The position numbers and the translations under genes were made by a program. A model generated the notes under the pieces. That model was given only the letters and a program-made list of their open reading frames with translations, did no database searches and was not told the origin of the DNA. Shown piece after piece: positions 22,559 to 29,672 of a DNA stretch of 29,672 nt; positions within the stretch are counted from its first letter, which is position 1, and each line of letters opens with the position of its first letter. The DNA comes from a virus. Location of the stretch: the IMG/VR virus record IMGVR_UViG_3300025759_000466, positions 1 to 29,672 of that record; one strand, given 5' to 3'.

Positions 22559-23677
22559 TTAAAAAAGCGCGTTTATGTCCAGTTGATCTGGATCAAATTC
22601 TGATTGCTTACGTCTCTGTGCACCTTTTGCACTCTTAACCTTTTCTTGGTTGGAGATAATTCTATCTCTAAGATTGCGTGCACTAGCCGTTTTAGCTTTA
22701 GTCTTTATAATGTCGTCGAGGTTGAACCCACTGTACATCATGTAATCGATGGCCAGCTTGAACTCGAGATCTGCTTCTGAGTAGTCAAGGTCTCGTTGGG
22801 TTCTCCCACTTTCGTCCACAGGTGCAGAGATGTACTCAAAGAATCCAGACTTGTCTCTGTCAGGGATTACTACCCCACCAAACTCACGTCCGTCTTCCAA
22901 GGTGTTGGCGACTCCGTCCCAGAACTCTTCACGCTGTTGCTCCTGCTCTTCAAACTGACGTTGTTGCTGAACGAGCATCTCCTCTCTCTGCTGCTTCTGC
23001 ACTTGAGACAAGGAGTCTTTGGCAATCTTTGCTTTTGAGAACAGCTTGCCTGAGTCTTCGTAATCCTCCAGCATCTCATTGATGAACTCATCATCATGAC
23101 CTTTGTACTGGAAGTACTGCTGAAGAATGGTCTTCTGGGTAAGGATGTCATTCTCCGACAACGAGAAGTTGTCGTAGTCTGCTCCTGGGTTGTATGCTTC
23201 AAAGAACTGTGTGGATTCCCCACCTGAGAGAACGTAGTCCAAGTGCTTCTGCACTTCTGGGAACTGAGTAAACAATTCCTGCAGTTGTGACTCCGCTACC
23301 TCTTGCGAGATATCCTTCACGTACTCGGTCAAGCCTTCTACAGTATCATCGTAGTCTGCTTCAAGCTCAAAGCCTAGTACGCTTGAGATCTGATTTGCGA
23401 TTGTTAGATCTGAGTCTTCGAGCTCAGGCTCCTCTTCAACCTCGTCTTCTACGGTAAGATCTCGTTTCTGCGGTTCCTGATCTTCATCTACGTAGTCCTC
23501 GTGGTCTTCATCACCTCTCTCTCGGACATCTTCGTCTAACTCGTTTTCAATCTCCTTAGGTTCCTCAACTTCTTGAGGTGCCTGTTCTTCAACTACATCG
23601 AGGCCTGGTGCCCCATCACCGATGACATCATCGAATGATATTGAGTCGAAGTTTAGTTTGTTGTTTGGGTCTGACAT
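22559..23677 (-). CDS. Scaffold / head assembly protein (372 aa)
   Basis: The N-terminal 100 residues are extremely acidic (IENELDEDVRERGDEDHEDY and VEEEPELEDSDLTIANQISS) and probably disordered. Residues about 215-250 form a Gln/Glu/Arg-rich coiled coil (DSLSQVQKQQREEMLVQQQR). The C-terminus is basic (KTAKTASARNLRDRIISNQE region) and ends DPDQLDINALF. Placed directly upstream of the capsid gene, this acidic-disordered, coiled-coil, basic-tail plan is typical of phage scaffolding proteins, which bind capsid subunits during shell assembly and leave afterwards. No protease motif is present. The 42-base leader lacks a Shine-Dalgarno sequence. Confidence 0.75.
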   Translation of the reverse strand: MSDPNNKLNFDSISFDDVIGDGAPGLDVVEEQAPQEVEEPKEIENELDEDVRERGDEDHEDYVDEDQEPQKRDLTVEDEVEEEPELEDSDLTIANQISSVLGFELEADYDDTVEGLTEYVKDISQEVAESQLQELFTQFPEVQKHLDYVLSGGESTQFFEAYNPGADYDNFSLSENDILTQKTILQQYFQYKGHDDEFINEMLEDYEDSGKLFSKAKIAKDSLSQVQKQQREEMLVQQQRQFEEQEQQREEFWDGVANTLEDGREFGGVVIPDRDKSGFFEYISAPVDESGRTQRDLDYSEADLEFKLAIDYMMYSGFNLDDIIKTKAKTASARNLRDRIISNQEKVKSAKGAQRRKQSEFDPDQLDINALF

Positions 23678-23719
23678 TTTGCAAAAATATTTGTTTGAGT
23701 GTTTGGTTTACTTGTAAAA

Positions 23720-24661
23720 TTATCTTTTATACCTCCTATTACTATATGACACTCCACCAAAACGGAGGCCATACTTGCTGAGTTCTGTCTTAGCGGCTTG
23801 ACGAGACTCTTCGAATGATTTCCTATCCCCCTTTGCTTCTACCTTTTTGTGCCCTTTCAGCCACAGGTCCGCTATTGGCATCTTGCCTGTCGCGTAGTGT
23901 TTTAGGTACAAGTCCGGGTTCTGTGCAATATCAGAGTAGAACAGTGTATACTGTTGGTCCTTAGATAACTGATCTGCGCTAGTAGCCTCCATGATCTCTG
24001 GGTCTGGCTGCAATCCCATTGCTCTAGCTGAAGCGGCGTGTCTTCTTTGTGCAGTTTTAAGGGCTGCTCCCTCGAACTGCAGCAAGCCTCTACCAGGCCC
24101 TCCCCCATCTTGCACAGCTTCGGGGTCCATGCGTTGATGTGGTCCCGACTCATGGAACGCAAGAGTATCTGTTGTAGCTCTCCAGAACTCAGGCGTCTGA
24201 CCTCTAGTATCAGCTAGATGGCGCTCAAATGTTACTGCATCGAGAGTTTCATCGATGTCAGCACTCTCCATACTATCTGTAAAGTCCCCGCCTTGCATGC
24301 GTGCGGGTGTTTCTAGTACTGTACCCTTTGCTGGGCCAGTATCTAGAGATTGGATGCCGGGAGGTACGGACTCGTAGGACTTGACTAGATGTCCCTGCTC
24401 ATCGTACTTCTTTATATCTATCGGGGCTTTCATGCCCACCGTATTGAATGGGGTATTAGGAGGCACGTCCGTGAAGACCATAGACGCTTCCGTATTCCCG
24501 GCCTGATGAAAGGGTCTGAGCCCTTCCTTAATTTGATCAGGGGTACTTGCAACAAATGCTTGAGAAGATGCATCTGCTTGTCTAAACAGATCCACATAGC
24601 TGCCTTGGTATCCTTGCAGCTTTGCGTCGTTTATAATCTGTCTCCTCTGCGCGTTTGTCAT
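23720..24661 (-). CDS. Virion-associated lysozyme / transglycosylase-like protein (313 aa)
   Basis: Residues 160-197 hold the only peptidoglycan-hydrolase-like signature in the window: TDTLAFHESG (E171 as candidate catalytic glutamate), MDPEAVQ and GGGPGRGLLQFEGAALKTAQ. The E-S-G ... GRGL.QFE spacing is that of lysozyme-like/SLT-type muralytic domains. The first 130 residues are polar with several prolines (VPPNTPFNTVGMKAPIDIKK) and may anchor it in the virion. The C-terminus is basic (SYSNRRYKR). It starts at an ATGA overlap with the portal gene and precedes the scaffold gene, so I infer a head- or ejection-associated enzyme that opens the cell wall at infection. Use as the lysis enzyme is not excluded. 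Confidence 0.65.
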   Translation of the reverse strand: MTNAQRRQIINDAKLQGYQGSYVDLFRQADASSQAFVASTPDQIKEGLRPFHQAGNTEASMVFTDVPPNTPFNTVGMKAPIDIKKYDEQGHLVKSYESVPPGIQSLDTGPAKGTVLETPARMQGGDFTDSMESADIDETLDAVTFERHLADTRGQTPEFWRATTDTLAFHESGPHQRMDPEAVQDGGGPGRGLLQFEGAALKTAQRRHAASARAMGLQPDPEIMEATSADQLSKDQQYTLFYSDIAQNPDLYLKHYATGKMPIADLWLKGHKKVEAKGDRKSFEESRQAAKTELSKYGLRFGGVSYSNRRYKR

Positions 24662-26868
24662 ACTCCGTTAGGTTCCAGATCCCCCTCTTTGTCCAATGCA
24701 CGTTCTTTAAGCTGTATCTCTTTCTCTTTTAGCTCAAACTCACGTATCATCTTCTCCATGTCTAGATTGAACTTACCACTCTGATCTTTTGCTTCTGCTG
24801 CGATCAAAGCCTTTTCAATCTCTACCTGCCTGTCTTTGTCTTTCTCAAGTGCATCCATTTGCATCTGCTGTTGTTGCATCTGCATCTGCTGCTGTGCTTG
24901 TTGCTGCTGTGCCTGTTGCTGAGCTTGCTCAAGTTCTTTCTGAGCTCTCTCAGCCTTCTTGATCTTGTCCTTGATTCCAGTGTAGTTCTCACTGTCGAAC
25001 AAGTCCAGTACTGCAGAAGCAGGTACACCATTCTGTACCATTGCCTGTCCGAGGGCTCTAGCCTGGTCAAGCTTGTCTTGCTCTCTGCCTGCGTCAGACA
25101 CAAAGATTCCATACTCACTCTCCATGTATTGGAGTGATTCTATGTCGAACATTTCTATGGTGTTGTCGGGCATGACGTACATGCCTTTCTTTCCATTGAC
25201 CCACGCTTCTTTAGAATAATCCAAAAGGCCCTGGAGCTCTCTCTGCTCAAAGCGTGCGAATTTGCGGAAAAGATCTTCAGTAATGTGCGATGACTGAACG
25301 ATTGCTTGTTGAGATGCTGCTTTTCCTTCATAGGGTCCGATTCCACCTTGGCGCTGTCTATTTACACCAGATATTTTCTCCCACTCCAATTGTATAGACT
25401 CCAGCAACTGCAAGTACTGACCGATCGTTTTGATCGACATGTCAAGTACTGACTGGTGCTGAGGTGAGAGCTGTATTCCTTCTTTGTTGTAGTCAACCCA
25501 TGCAATGCCAGTGCCCTCTACGAAGTACATGAACTTGTCCATGTCCCACTTCTTGGGAATCATGTTGATATCGAACTGAGCGATGATGTCCTTGCTTCGC
25601 GCGATAGCCAACTCCATACGATACTTGAAGATGTTGTAGTTGAGCTGGAATGGGATACCAAGAGAAACGAGAGAGATATTGTCTGAATTGATATCAGAAT
25701 ACTTCCGCCCGTTGACTGGGAGTTTACAACGAGATGGGTTGTCTAGGGATGTACGTTGGTTGGACAGGGGATTGATGTTGACGAAAAATCTGCCGTCAAT
25801 TCTTGTTCCTTCCCAAACTTCGTTTACCCACTCATAACGGACTTTGGCGCCCATCTCCCTCATTTCTCTGGTAAGTCTAAATCCTTCTTCGACTATGGTT
25901 TCTTCCATAAGTCCAGTTGCTGGGTCTGGGTATTCCAAGAAGCCGATTCTCTTCCTGCCCTTCCAGTAAACTGTAATGCATTCTACAAGTCTGTTCCTGT
26001 AGATATTCTCATCGCTGCCCGACGCCTCTGACCTATACAGCAGGTACGAGTCAGCTGATGCTTGATTGGGGTTTTCAAGTTCCAATACCTGCTGATCGTT
26101 CAGGTACTCCCCAAATATGTCTATGACTGTGGAGGCGTGTGCATACTTGCGAACCATTGCCCAGTCACCATCTTCCACAAACTCAAGGTCTGGATCTTTG
26201 TCGTAGTCAATATCCAGTGGGTTGAGTACATCGTAGAAAGGCTCGTTGCGAACCACCCCTTTGTGCGAGTAGGTCTCACCACACACCAGGAAGTGGAAGA
26301 AGTTCTTGAGGAACTTGTCCTTGACCTCCTCGCTCTGCATGATGTAGTTCATTGCAGCCTGGCCCTTGATTGCTCTACGATCTACGTAGCTGCGCTCGAA
26401 CTCTTGCAGCAACTGCTCTGGGGGTTGAGGTGCTTCACCTTCTTCCTCACCCCTACCAGCTTGCATTCTTTGTGTAAACATGTTGCTTGCAAGCTGAAGG
26501 AGCATCTTGTTCTTTTCCTCCTCCTTTATAGAAGTAGCGTCCCCATTCTTTACAGTAACTGTATAGTTCAAGGGACGCTTTGCTTTTTCACCAAGCAGCA
26601 AGTCAATGATTGGCTTGATGATGGGGTAGTTGCGAAGCTTTGATGGGAAGTTGCTACGAGTCTTGCCATATGGCTTCAGGACATATCTGTAGTCCTGCTC
26701 GTCTATAACTCCGTTGTAGTAATCGTAGAGTGACTTGAGATAAGATCTTCTCTCACTTACCCCAAACTTTGAGAGGTTGATAAACGCCTCAACACAATCC
26801 TCTCTCCACTTCTTTGATTTCTTAGACAACGGGATACGCTGCCTAGGTATATTTGCCTGTCCGTACAT
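24658..26868 (-). CDS. Portal protein (736 aa)
   Basis: The gene directly follows TerL. Its N-terminus (KWREDCVEAFINLSKFGVSE, then LKSLYDYYNGVIDEQDYRYV and LRNYPIIKPIIDLLLGEKAK) matches a recognisable portal type from crAss-like and related phages. The middle has portal-type helices and strands (GDWAMVRKYAHASTVIDIFG, EMGAKVRYEWVNEVWEGTRI, FMYFVEGTGIAWVDYNKEG). About residues 635-675 form a Gln/Met-rich coiled coil (AQQQAQQQQAQQQMQMQQQQ) consistent with a long C-terminal barrel helix, followed by charged helices. At 736 residues it is near the usual 700-800 for this type. Twelve copies would form the DNA entry/exit ring at one capsid vertex. Confidence 0.85.
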   Translation of the reverse strand: MYGQANIPRQRIPLSKKSKKWREDCVEAFINLSKFGVSERRSYLKSLYDYYNGVIDEQDYRYVLKPYGKTRSNFPSKLRNYPIIKPIIDLLLGEKAKRPLNYTVTVKNGDATSIKEEEKNKMLLQLASNMFTQRMQAGRGEEEGEAPQPPEQLLQEFERSYVDRRAIKGQAAMNYIMQSEEVKDKFLKNFFHFLVCGETYSHKGVVRNEPFYDVLNPLDIDYDKDPDLEFVEDGDWAMVRKYAHASTVIDIFGEYLNDQQVLELENPNQASADSYLLYRSEASGSDENIYRNRLVECITVYWKGRKRIGFLEYPDPATGLMEETIVEEGFRLTREMREMGAKVRYEWVNEVWEGTRIDGRFFVNINPLSNQRTSLDNPSRCKLPVNGRKYSDINSDNISLVSLGIPFQLNYNIFKYRMELAIARSKDIIAQFDINMIPKKWDMDKFMYFVEGTGIAWVDYNKEGIQLSPQHQSVLDMSIKTIGQYLQLLESIQLEWEKISGVNRQRQGGIGPYEGKAASQQAIVQSSHITEDLFRKFARFEQRELQGLLDYSKEAWVNGKKGMYVMPDNTIEMFDIESLQYMESEYGIFVSDAGREQDKLDQARALGQAMVQNGVPASAVLDLFDSENYTGIKDKIKKAERAQKELEQAQQQAQQQQAQQQMQMQQQQMQMDALEKDKDRQVEIEKALIAAEAKDQSGKFNLDMEKMIREFELKEKEIQLKERALDKEGDLEPNGV
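24850..24935 (-). repeat. CAG/CAA-rich stretch encoding portal poly-Gln coiled coil
   Basis: The minus strand here is a run of CAG and CAA codons interspersed with ATG, giving a Gln/Met-rich helix near the portal C-terminus. It is a low-complexity coding tract rather than a mobile or regulatory repeat. Such tracts can vary in length between related phages by slippage. Confidence 0.6.
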
Positions 26869-26878
26869 CCTTGCGAAA

Positions 26879-28834
26879 TTACTGATATATATGATCGAAC
26901 CAGTCGTCTGCAGATCGGTCCTCTAGAATTTCAACCACTTCTCTATTATATAGCTCTCGTGTGTGGTACATCCCCACCATAAACGCCATAACACGGTCAA
27001 AGTTGCCTCTGTGGTTGAACTTGAGAAGCTCCTGTATAAGTGCTGGATCGTAGATTCTATGCAGGTTTAGAGTGACGTTCCCCTCCTCGTCTGTGTGTCT
27101 TGGGGTGATTAGCCAGTCCCTGATGTATAGCTCACCCTGTCTTTTGCGCTGTTCGGTCATGTGCATCCCGTACTGACGCTTTACTGTCTTGGAGCGAAGG
27201 TCTCGCTTGTCTAGCATCTCAAACTCTTCCTGTAGCTTATGTAGTTTGCGATATCTCTTCGCGTAAGCAATAAGCTCGCCACGATCGTTCTCGAACCCAA
27301 TCTTGGCGTTGTAGTACTCCGCCAGCATAAATAGATTGCGGTTGTACTCATCTTGTGTCTGTGGTCTACCGACATAGCTTGCTACGATTATATCATCCGG
27401 CTTGGATAGATTGTTTGGTCGCTTGATTACGTAAGACGCCCCAAGCGATTCGTTGCTTGCTGACTTAGACTGTGCGTAAGGGTCATGGCATATAAGATAC
27501 AGATTGTGTGGTACCTCGCCTTCCTTTGTTGTGTGAGGTGCCTCGTAGATTACGACTGCTCCTTCAGTTTTGTCTCCCTTTCTGTGAGGGAACTTATAAA
27601 CCGGATGTACTTCCCCAGATGGGCGGAATGACGCTCTCCCGTCTTTGTTGTAGTACATGACACCTGCGGTTCCTTCTGCTTCAAGTCCATGGGCTTTAAT
27701 TTTGTTATACTGCTCTTTAAGTGAGTTAACGTCGAATAGATTTGCTGTAACCTGGAGGGTTGCTTCTTGCGGCGAAAACGGGTGCTCCGCGACATACTGG
27801 TCAAGTGCCTTTGGGTCATTGGCCCCTTTCTTCTTTTCCCTTTGTACCTCTTCATGTTGTTTGGCTTGGTCTTTTAGCGAGTTCCCATCGTCATCGATGA
27901 ACCCGTCTAGGTTGGTAAATATGGGGACAAAGTAACCACATTTGGTACCCATGGCTCCTGCATCCCACTCGTTGTCAAATGATAGGCAGTCGTATGATTC
28001 AGGGTGATAGAACAGTTCCTCCATACCCTCAAAGCCTGATCCCTCTTCACCTCCCGTACCAAATGCTATCATGGTACCCAGTGTCTTGGAACCCTGTCTC
28101 ATTGTAGGCATAGCTACCTCCCAAGCCTTGAGCAATCCAGAGAATGACCCTGCCTCCTCGAAGAATATCAGATCACCTGCTTTACCACGGACCTTGTCTG
28201 GGTTGTCTTTCAGAGATACCCCAATAATCTGCGACTTCATACCGAGCTCTACGTCTGCCCCGTTTACATTCTTCTTGTACCCTGACTGCTTGTGCATCTC
28301 ACGGTCACGCAGTCGTGGTTGTGTCCATGCTGTGTTGTCATCGATGAATGATAGAAAGTCCCAGGCTTTGCTGAGCAGTCCGTCCCCGATCAGGTATTCC
28401 TTCTGAGATGCGAATACGTAGTTCTTGGAGTTACGCATCAGGAAGTAGTTCCTAGCTAGCATAGCCCCTGCCTTGTAAGAGAATCCCTTACGTCGTGCCT
28501 TCAGTACAATCAGGTGTTTGTTTGTTCTTCTAGCTTCGTCTACCGCAGTGAAGTAGTGGTGGTCTCCGTCGTAGAAGGCAGGAAATGTTCTGTCTCTTCG
28601 GGCGATCTTGGTACCATCTGCCAGGAAGTCGTCTACGACTCGGTCGATGGGGCAAAAATTTAGGTAGAAGTAATGGTATCCGGTTAGATCTAGGTATCCC
28701 TCTAAGCATCGTTTTCTTTCTTCATCCCAGTATTCATAGTACTCCTTTGTACCTGGGATGGCATCTGTGTAGAAGCCGTGGTTTAGGTAGTGCTGCGCTG
28801 CAGGTGAGTACTTTATACTGTTCTTAAATTTCAT
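26879..28834 (-). CDS. terL: Terminase large subunit (packaging ATPase/nuclease)
   Basis: I choose the ATG at 28834 (MKFKNSIKYSPAAQHYLNHG), giving 651 residues with an 11-base overlap. The upstream ATG at 28873 would overlap the methyltransferase gene by 50 bases. With this numbering a Walker-A-like KARRKGFSYK lies at 112-121, Walker B LIFFEEAG at 222-229, and the coupling motif MIAFGTGG near 255-262. The RNase-H-like nuclease half shows YLICHDPY (D451) and IGFENDRGEL (E515, D517), then a conserved FDRVMAFMVGMYHTRELYN end. Large terminases cut concatemeric DNA and pump it through the portal, which is the next gene. The Walker A lacks the canonical GK(S/T), as in several terminases of this type. 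Confidence 0.93.
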   Translation of the reverse strand: MKFKNSIKYSPAAQHYLNHGFYTDAIPGTKEYYEYWDEERKRCLEGYLDLTGYHYFYLNFCPIDRVVDDFLADGTKIARRDRTFPAFYDGDHHYFTAVDEARRTNKHLIVLKARRKGFSYKAGAMLARNYFLMRNSKNYVFASQKEYLIGDGLLSKAWDFLSFIDDNTAWTQPRLRDREMHKQSGYKKNVNGADVELGMKSQIIGVSLKDNPDKVRGKAGDLIFFEEAGSFSGLLKAWEVAMPTMRQGSKTLGTMIAFGTGGEEGSGFEGMEELFYHPESYDCLSFDNEWDAGAMGTKCGYFVPIFTNLDGFIDDDGNSLKDQAKQHEEVQREKKKGANDPKALDQYVAEHPFSPQEATLQVTANLFDVNSLKEQYNKIKAHGLEAEGTAGVMYYNKDGRASFRPSGEVHPVYKFPHRKGDKTEGAVVIYEAPHTTKEGEVPHNLYLICHDPYAQSKSASNESLGASYVIKRPNNLSKPDDIIVASYVGRPQTQDEYNRNLFMLAEYYNAKIGFENDRGELIAYAKRYRKLHKLQEEFEMLDKRDLRSKTVKRQYGMHMTEQRKRQGELYIRDWLITPRHTDEEGNVTLNLHRIYDPALIQELLKFNHRGNFDRVMAFMVGMYHTRELYNREVVEILEDRSADDWFDHIYQ

Positions 28835-29309
28835 TGTCTGAGTTGTATATGACACCAAACTTCTTCTTCCCATCCGCCAAGACTTCTGTCTCCCCTGAGC
28901 CTATTGCTGCCCATAGTTGTAGGAACAATGAATTTTCTGCTTGCCTCTGGATGTCATCCACGATGATCACCTTCCCACCCATCTTTAGTTCTTGTACATA
29001 GTTCAGTATTCCTAACCTCCCTATTTTGCCTGGGGGCCCATCGATTAGGAGCATGTCGTAGTCTTTGGGTACTTCGTCTATCACAGCTGGATCGTACCAC
29101 CCATCTACGATTGGGGCATGGTAATAAGTAATGCCGTCGTACTTGTTCATCCACTTCATGTCGTGCTCAACACAGTGCATGTCGTAGTGCTCACTAAGCT
29201 TGTGACTACCAGACCCACTCCCCATCTCCAGTATTTTGACTGGTTGTGGGGATCGTTCTCTGATCCAGTTGTACAGCTTCTCTCCTATGGCCCACCCACC
29301 TAGACTCAT
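28824..29309 (-). CDS. Class I SAM-dependent methyltransferase-like protein (161 aa)
   Basis: The compact fold shows motif I (ILEMGSGSGSHKLSEHYD, residues 26-43), an acidic residue at the end of strand 2 (CVEHD, E48), the strand-4 region DYDMLLIDGPPGKIGRLG (83-100) and a strand-5 GGKVIIVDDI (111-120). At 161 residues it is about the minimal Rossmann core with no obvious target-recognition domain. The IDGPPG segment is like that of small methyltransferases that act on sugars or small molecules rather than of DNA methylases with an (N/D)PPY motif. It lies between TerS and TerL with ATGA overlap upstream. Substrate unknown: virion protein, DNA or glycan are all possible. Confidence 0.75.
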   Translation of the reverse strand: MSLGGWAIGEKLYNWIRERSPQPVKILEMGSGSGSHKLSEHYDMHCVEHDMKWMNKYDGITYYHAPIVDGWYDPAVIDEVPKDYDMLLIDGPPGKIGRLGILNYVQELKMGGKVIIVDDIQRQAENSLFLQLWAAIGSGETEVLADGKKKFGVIYNSDNEI

Positions 29310-29672
29310 TGTGAATACTTGTTTGTGATAACACCACCTCTGTTTGGGTTGTCTTTCTGCTGATGCTTCTTGACAATCTCCTCAAGCTCATCCAAACCAT
29401 TCACCACTTTGCTCATGTTTGACAGGTTGGCGATCAGGTCTTTGGCATGATAGATGGGCTTCCCATTATCATCCAGTATGTTTAGATCTACTGTCCTAAA
29501 GTACTTCTCCAACTTGGTGACTGATGCCCTAGCAGATTTAAGGAGTTTTATGGCTGATGTTTCAGACAGTTCCTTATACTTATCTATTGCACCTCTCACT
29601 TTAGGGGTGAACTTAACCTTTAGGTCTTGACTTATTTTTTTAACCCTCTCACTCTCGTCGTACACAGCGTAG
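29306..29672 (-). CDS. Probable terminase small subunit, N-terminus cut by window edge
   Basis: The frame stays open to the window edge and ends at 29306. A GTG at 29665 begins VYDESERVKKISQDLKVKFT, but the codons before it are open, so the true start is probably beyond the edge. Visible segments are helical: KELSETSAIKLLKSARASVT, KLEKYFRTVDLNILDDNGKP, HAKDLIANLSNMSKVVNGLD and a C-terminal RGGVITNKYSQ. I recognise this SETSA..LLKSAR.S..KL.KYF..VDLN..DDNGKP.Y.AKDLI.NLS..GKVV.GL pattern from small packaging proteins near TerL. With the gene order methyltransferase, TerL, portal downstream, TerS is the best guess. No catalytic motif is expected. Confidence 0.65.
   Translation of the reverse strand, partial: YAVYDESERVKKISQDLKVKFTPKVRGAIDKYKELSETSAIKLLKSARASVTKLEKYFRTVDLNILDDNGKPIYHAKDLIANLSNMSKVVNGLDELEEIVKKHQQKDNPNRGGVITNKYSQ

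Noticed and set aside
23682-23689. TATTTTTG promoter-like match before the scaffold gene
   Set aside because: It lies only 4 bases before the ATG, so transcription would start inside the gene, and no upstream TTTG element is present.
26062-26643. 193-codon plus-strand frame
   Set aside because: Antisense to the portal gene; Val/Leu/His-rich shadow composition.
28835-28873. Longer TerL start at 28873
   Set aside because: It extends the overlap with the methyltransferase gene to 50 bases; the ATG at 28834 gives 11 bases and a natural terminase start.

Overview
The window is an internal piece of a tailed double-stranded DNA bacteriophage genome (Caudoviricetes): the late, virion-assembly half of a probably marine phage. 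Every convincing gene lies on the minus strand, so transcription runs from base 29672 down to base 1. Genes are packed almost without gaps, and many junctions are ATGA (4-base) or TAATG/TGATG (1-base) stop/start overlaps. I see no tRNA, rRNA, integrase, transposon, CRISPR array, replication gene or host gene. Both ends cut through genes.

The host is most likely a member of the Bacteroidota, by inference. Leaders are A/T-rich without a good Shine-Dalgarno sequence. One intergenic site matches the Bacteroidota -7 promoter element TAnnTTTG. The giant virion protein carries CTD..A..YNP.A..DDGSC repeats common in marine Bacteroidota surface proteins. The portal, the connector-type proteins and the gene after the capsid gene recall crAss-like and related Bacteroidota podoviruses. 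That placement comes from sequence feel and gene order, not from a search.

Layout in transcription order: (1) 29665-26879, packaging: a probable small terminase (cut by the window edge), a small SAM-dependent methyltransferase and the large terminase. (2) 26868-21076, head: portal, a lysozyme-like virion protein, an acidic scaffold-type protein and the major capsid protein, followed by a strong GC hairpin that looks like a terminator. (3) 20988-17905, connector and neck proteins ending in a second hairpin with a U-rich tail, the better terminator candidate. (4) 17857-8181, host-contact module: a 10-cysteine small protein, a 2553-residue protein taking up about a quarter of the window, and a tail-fibre protein. 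(5) 8150-5507, after a candidate promoter: a coiled-coil protein, a small beta protein, a 3TM-type holin, a calcineurin-like metallophosphoesterase and a small acidic protein. (6) 5520-1057, a second connector-type protein, small beta-rich virion proteins, a LamG-domain protein, a membrane/coiled-coil protein and a second fibre-like protein. (7) 1045-1, very lysine-rich small proteins with conserved-looking cysteine or EF-hand-like motifs.

These genes would package DNA into a capsid built on the portal, attach a connector and a set of adhesins, then lyse the cell. No gene looks like a tape-measure or sheath protein, which suggests a short tail unless those genes lie outside the window. The least explained parts are the giant cysteine-rich adhesin with its small cysteine-rich partner, the cluster of tiny basic proteins at the left end, and a second connector-type gene far from the first.
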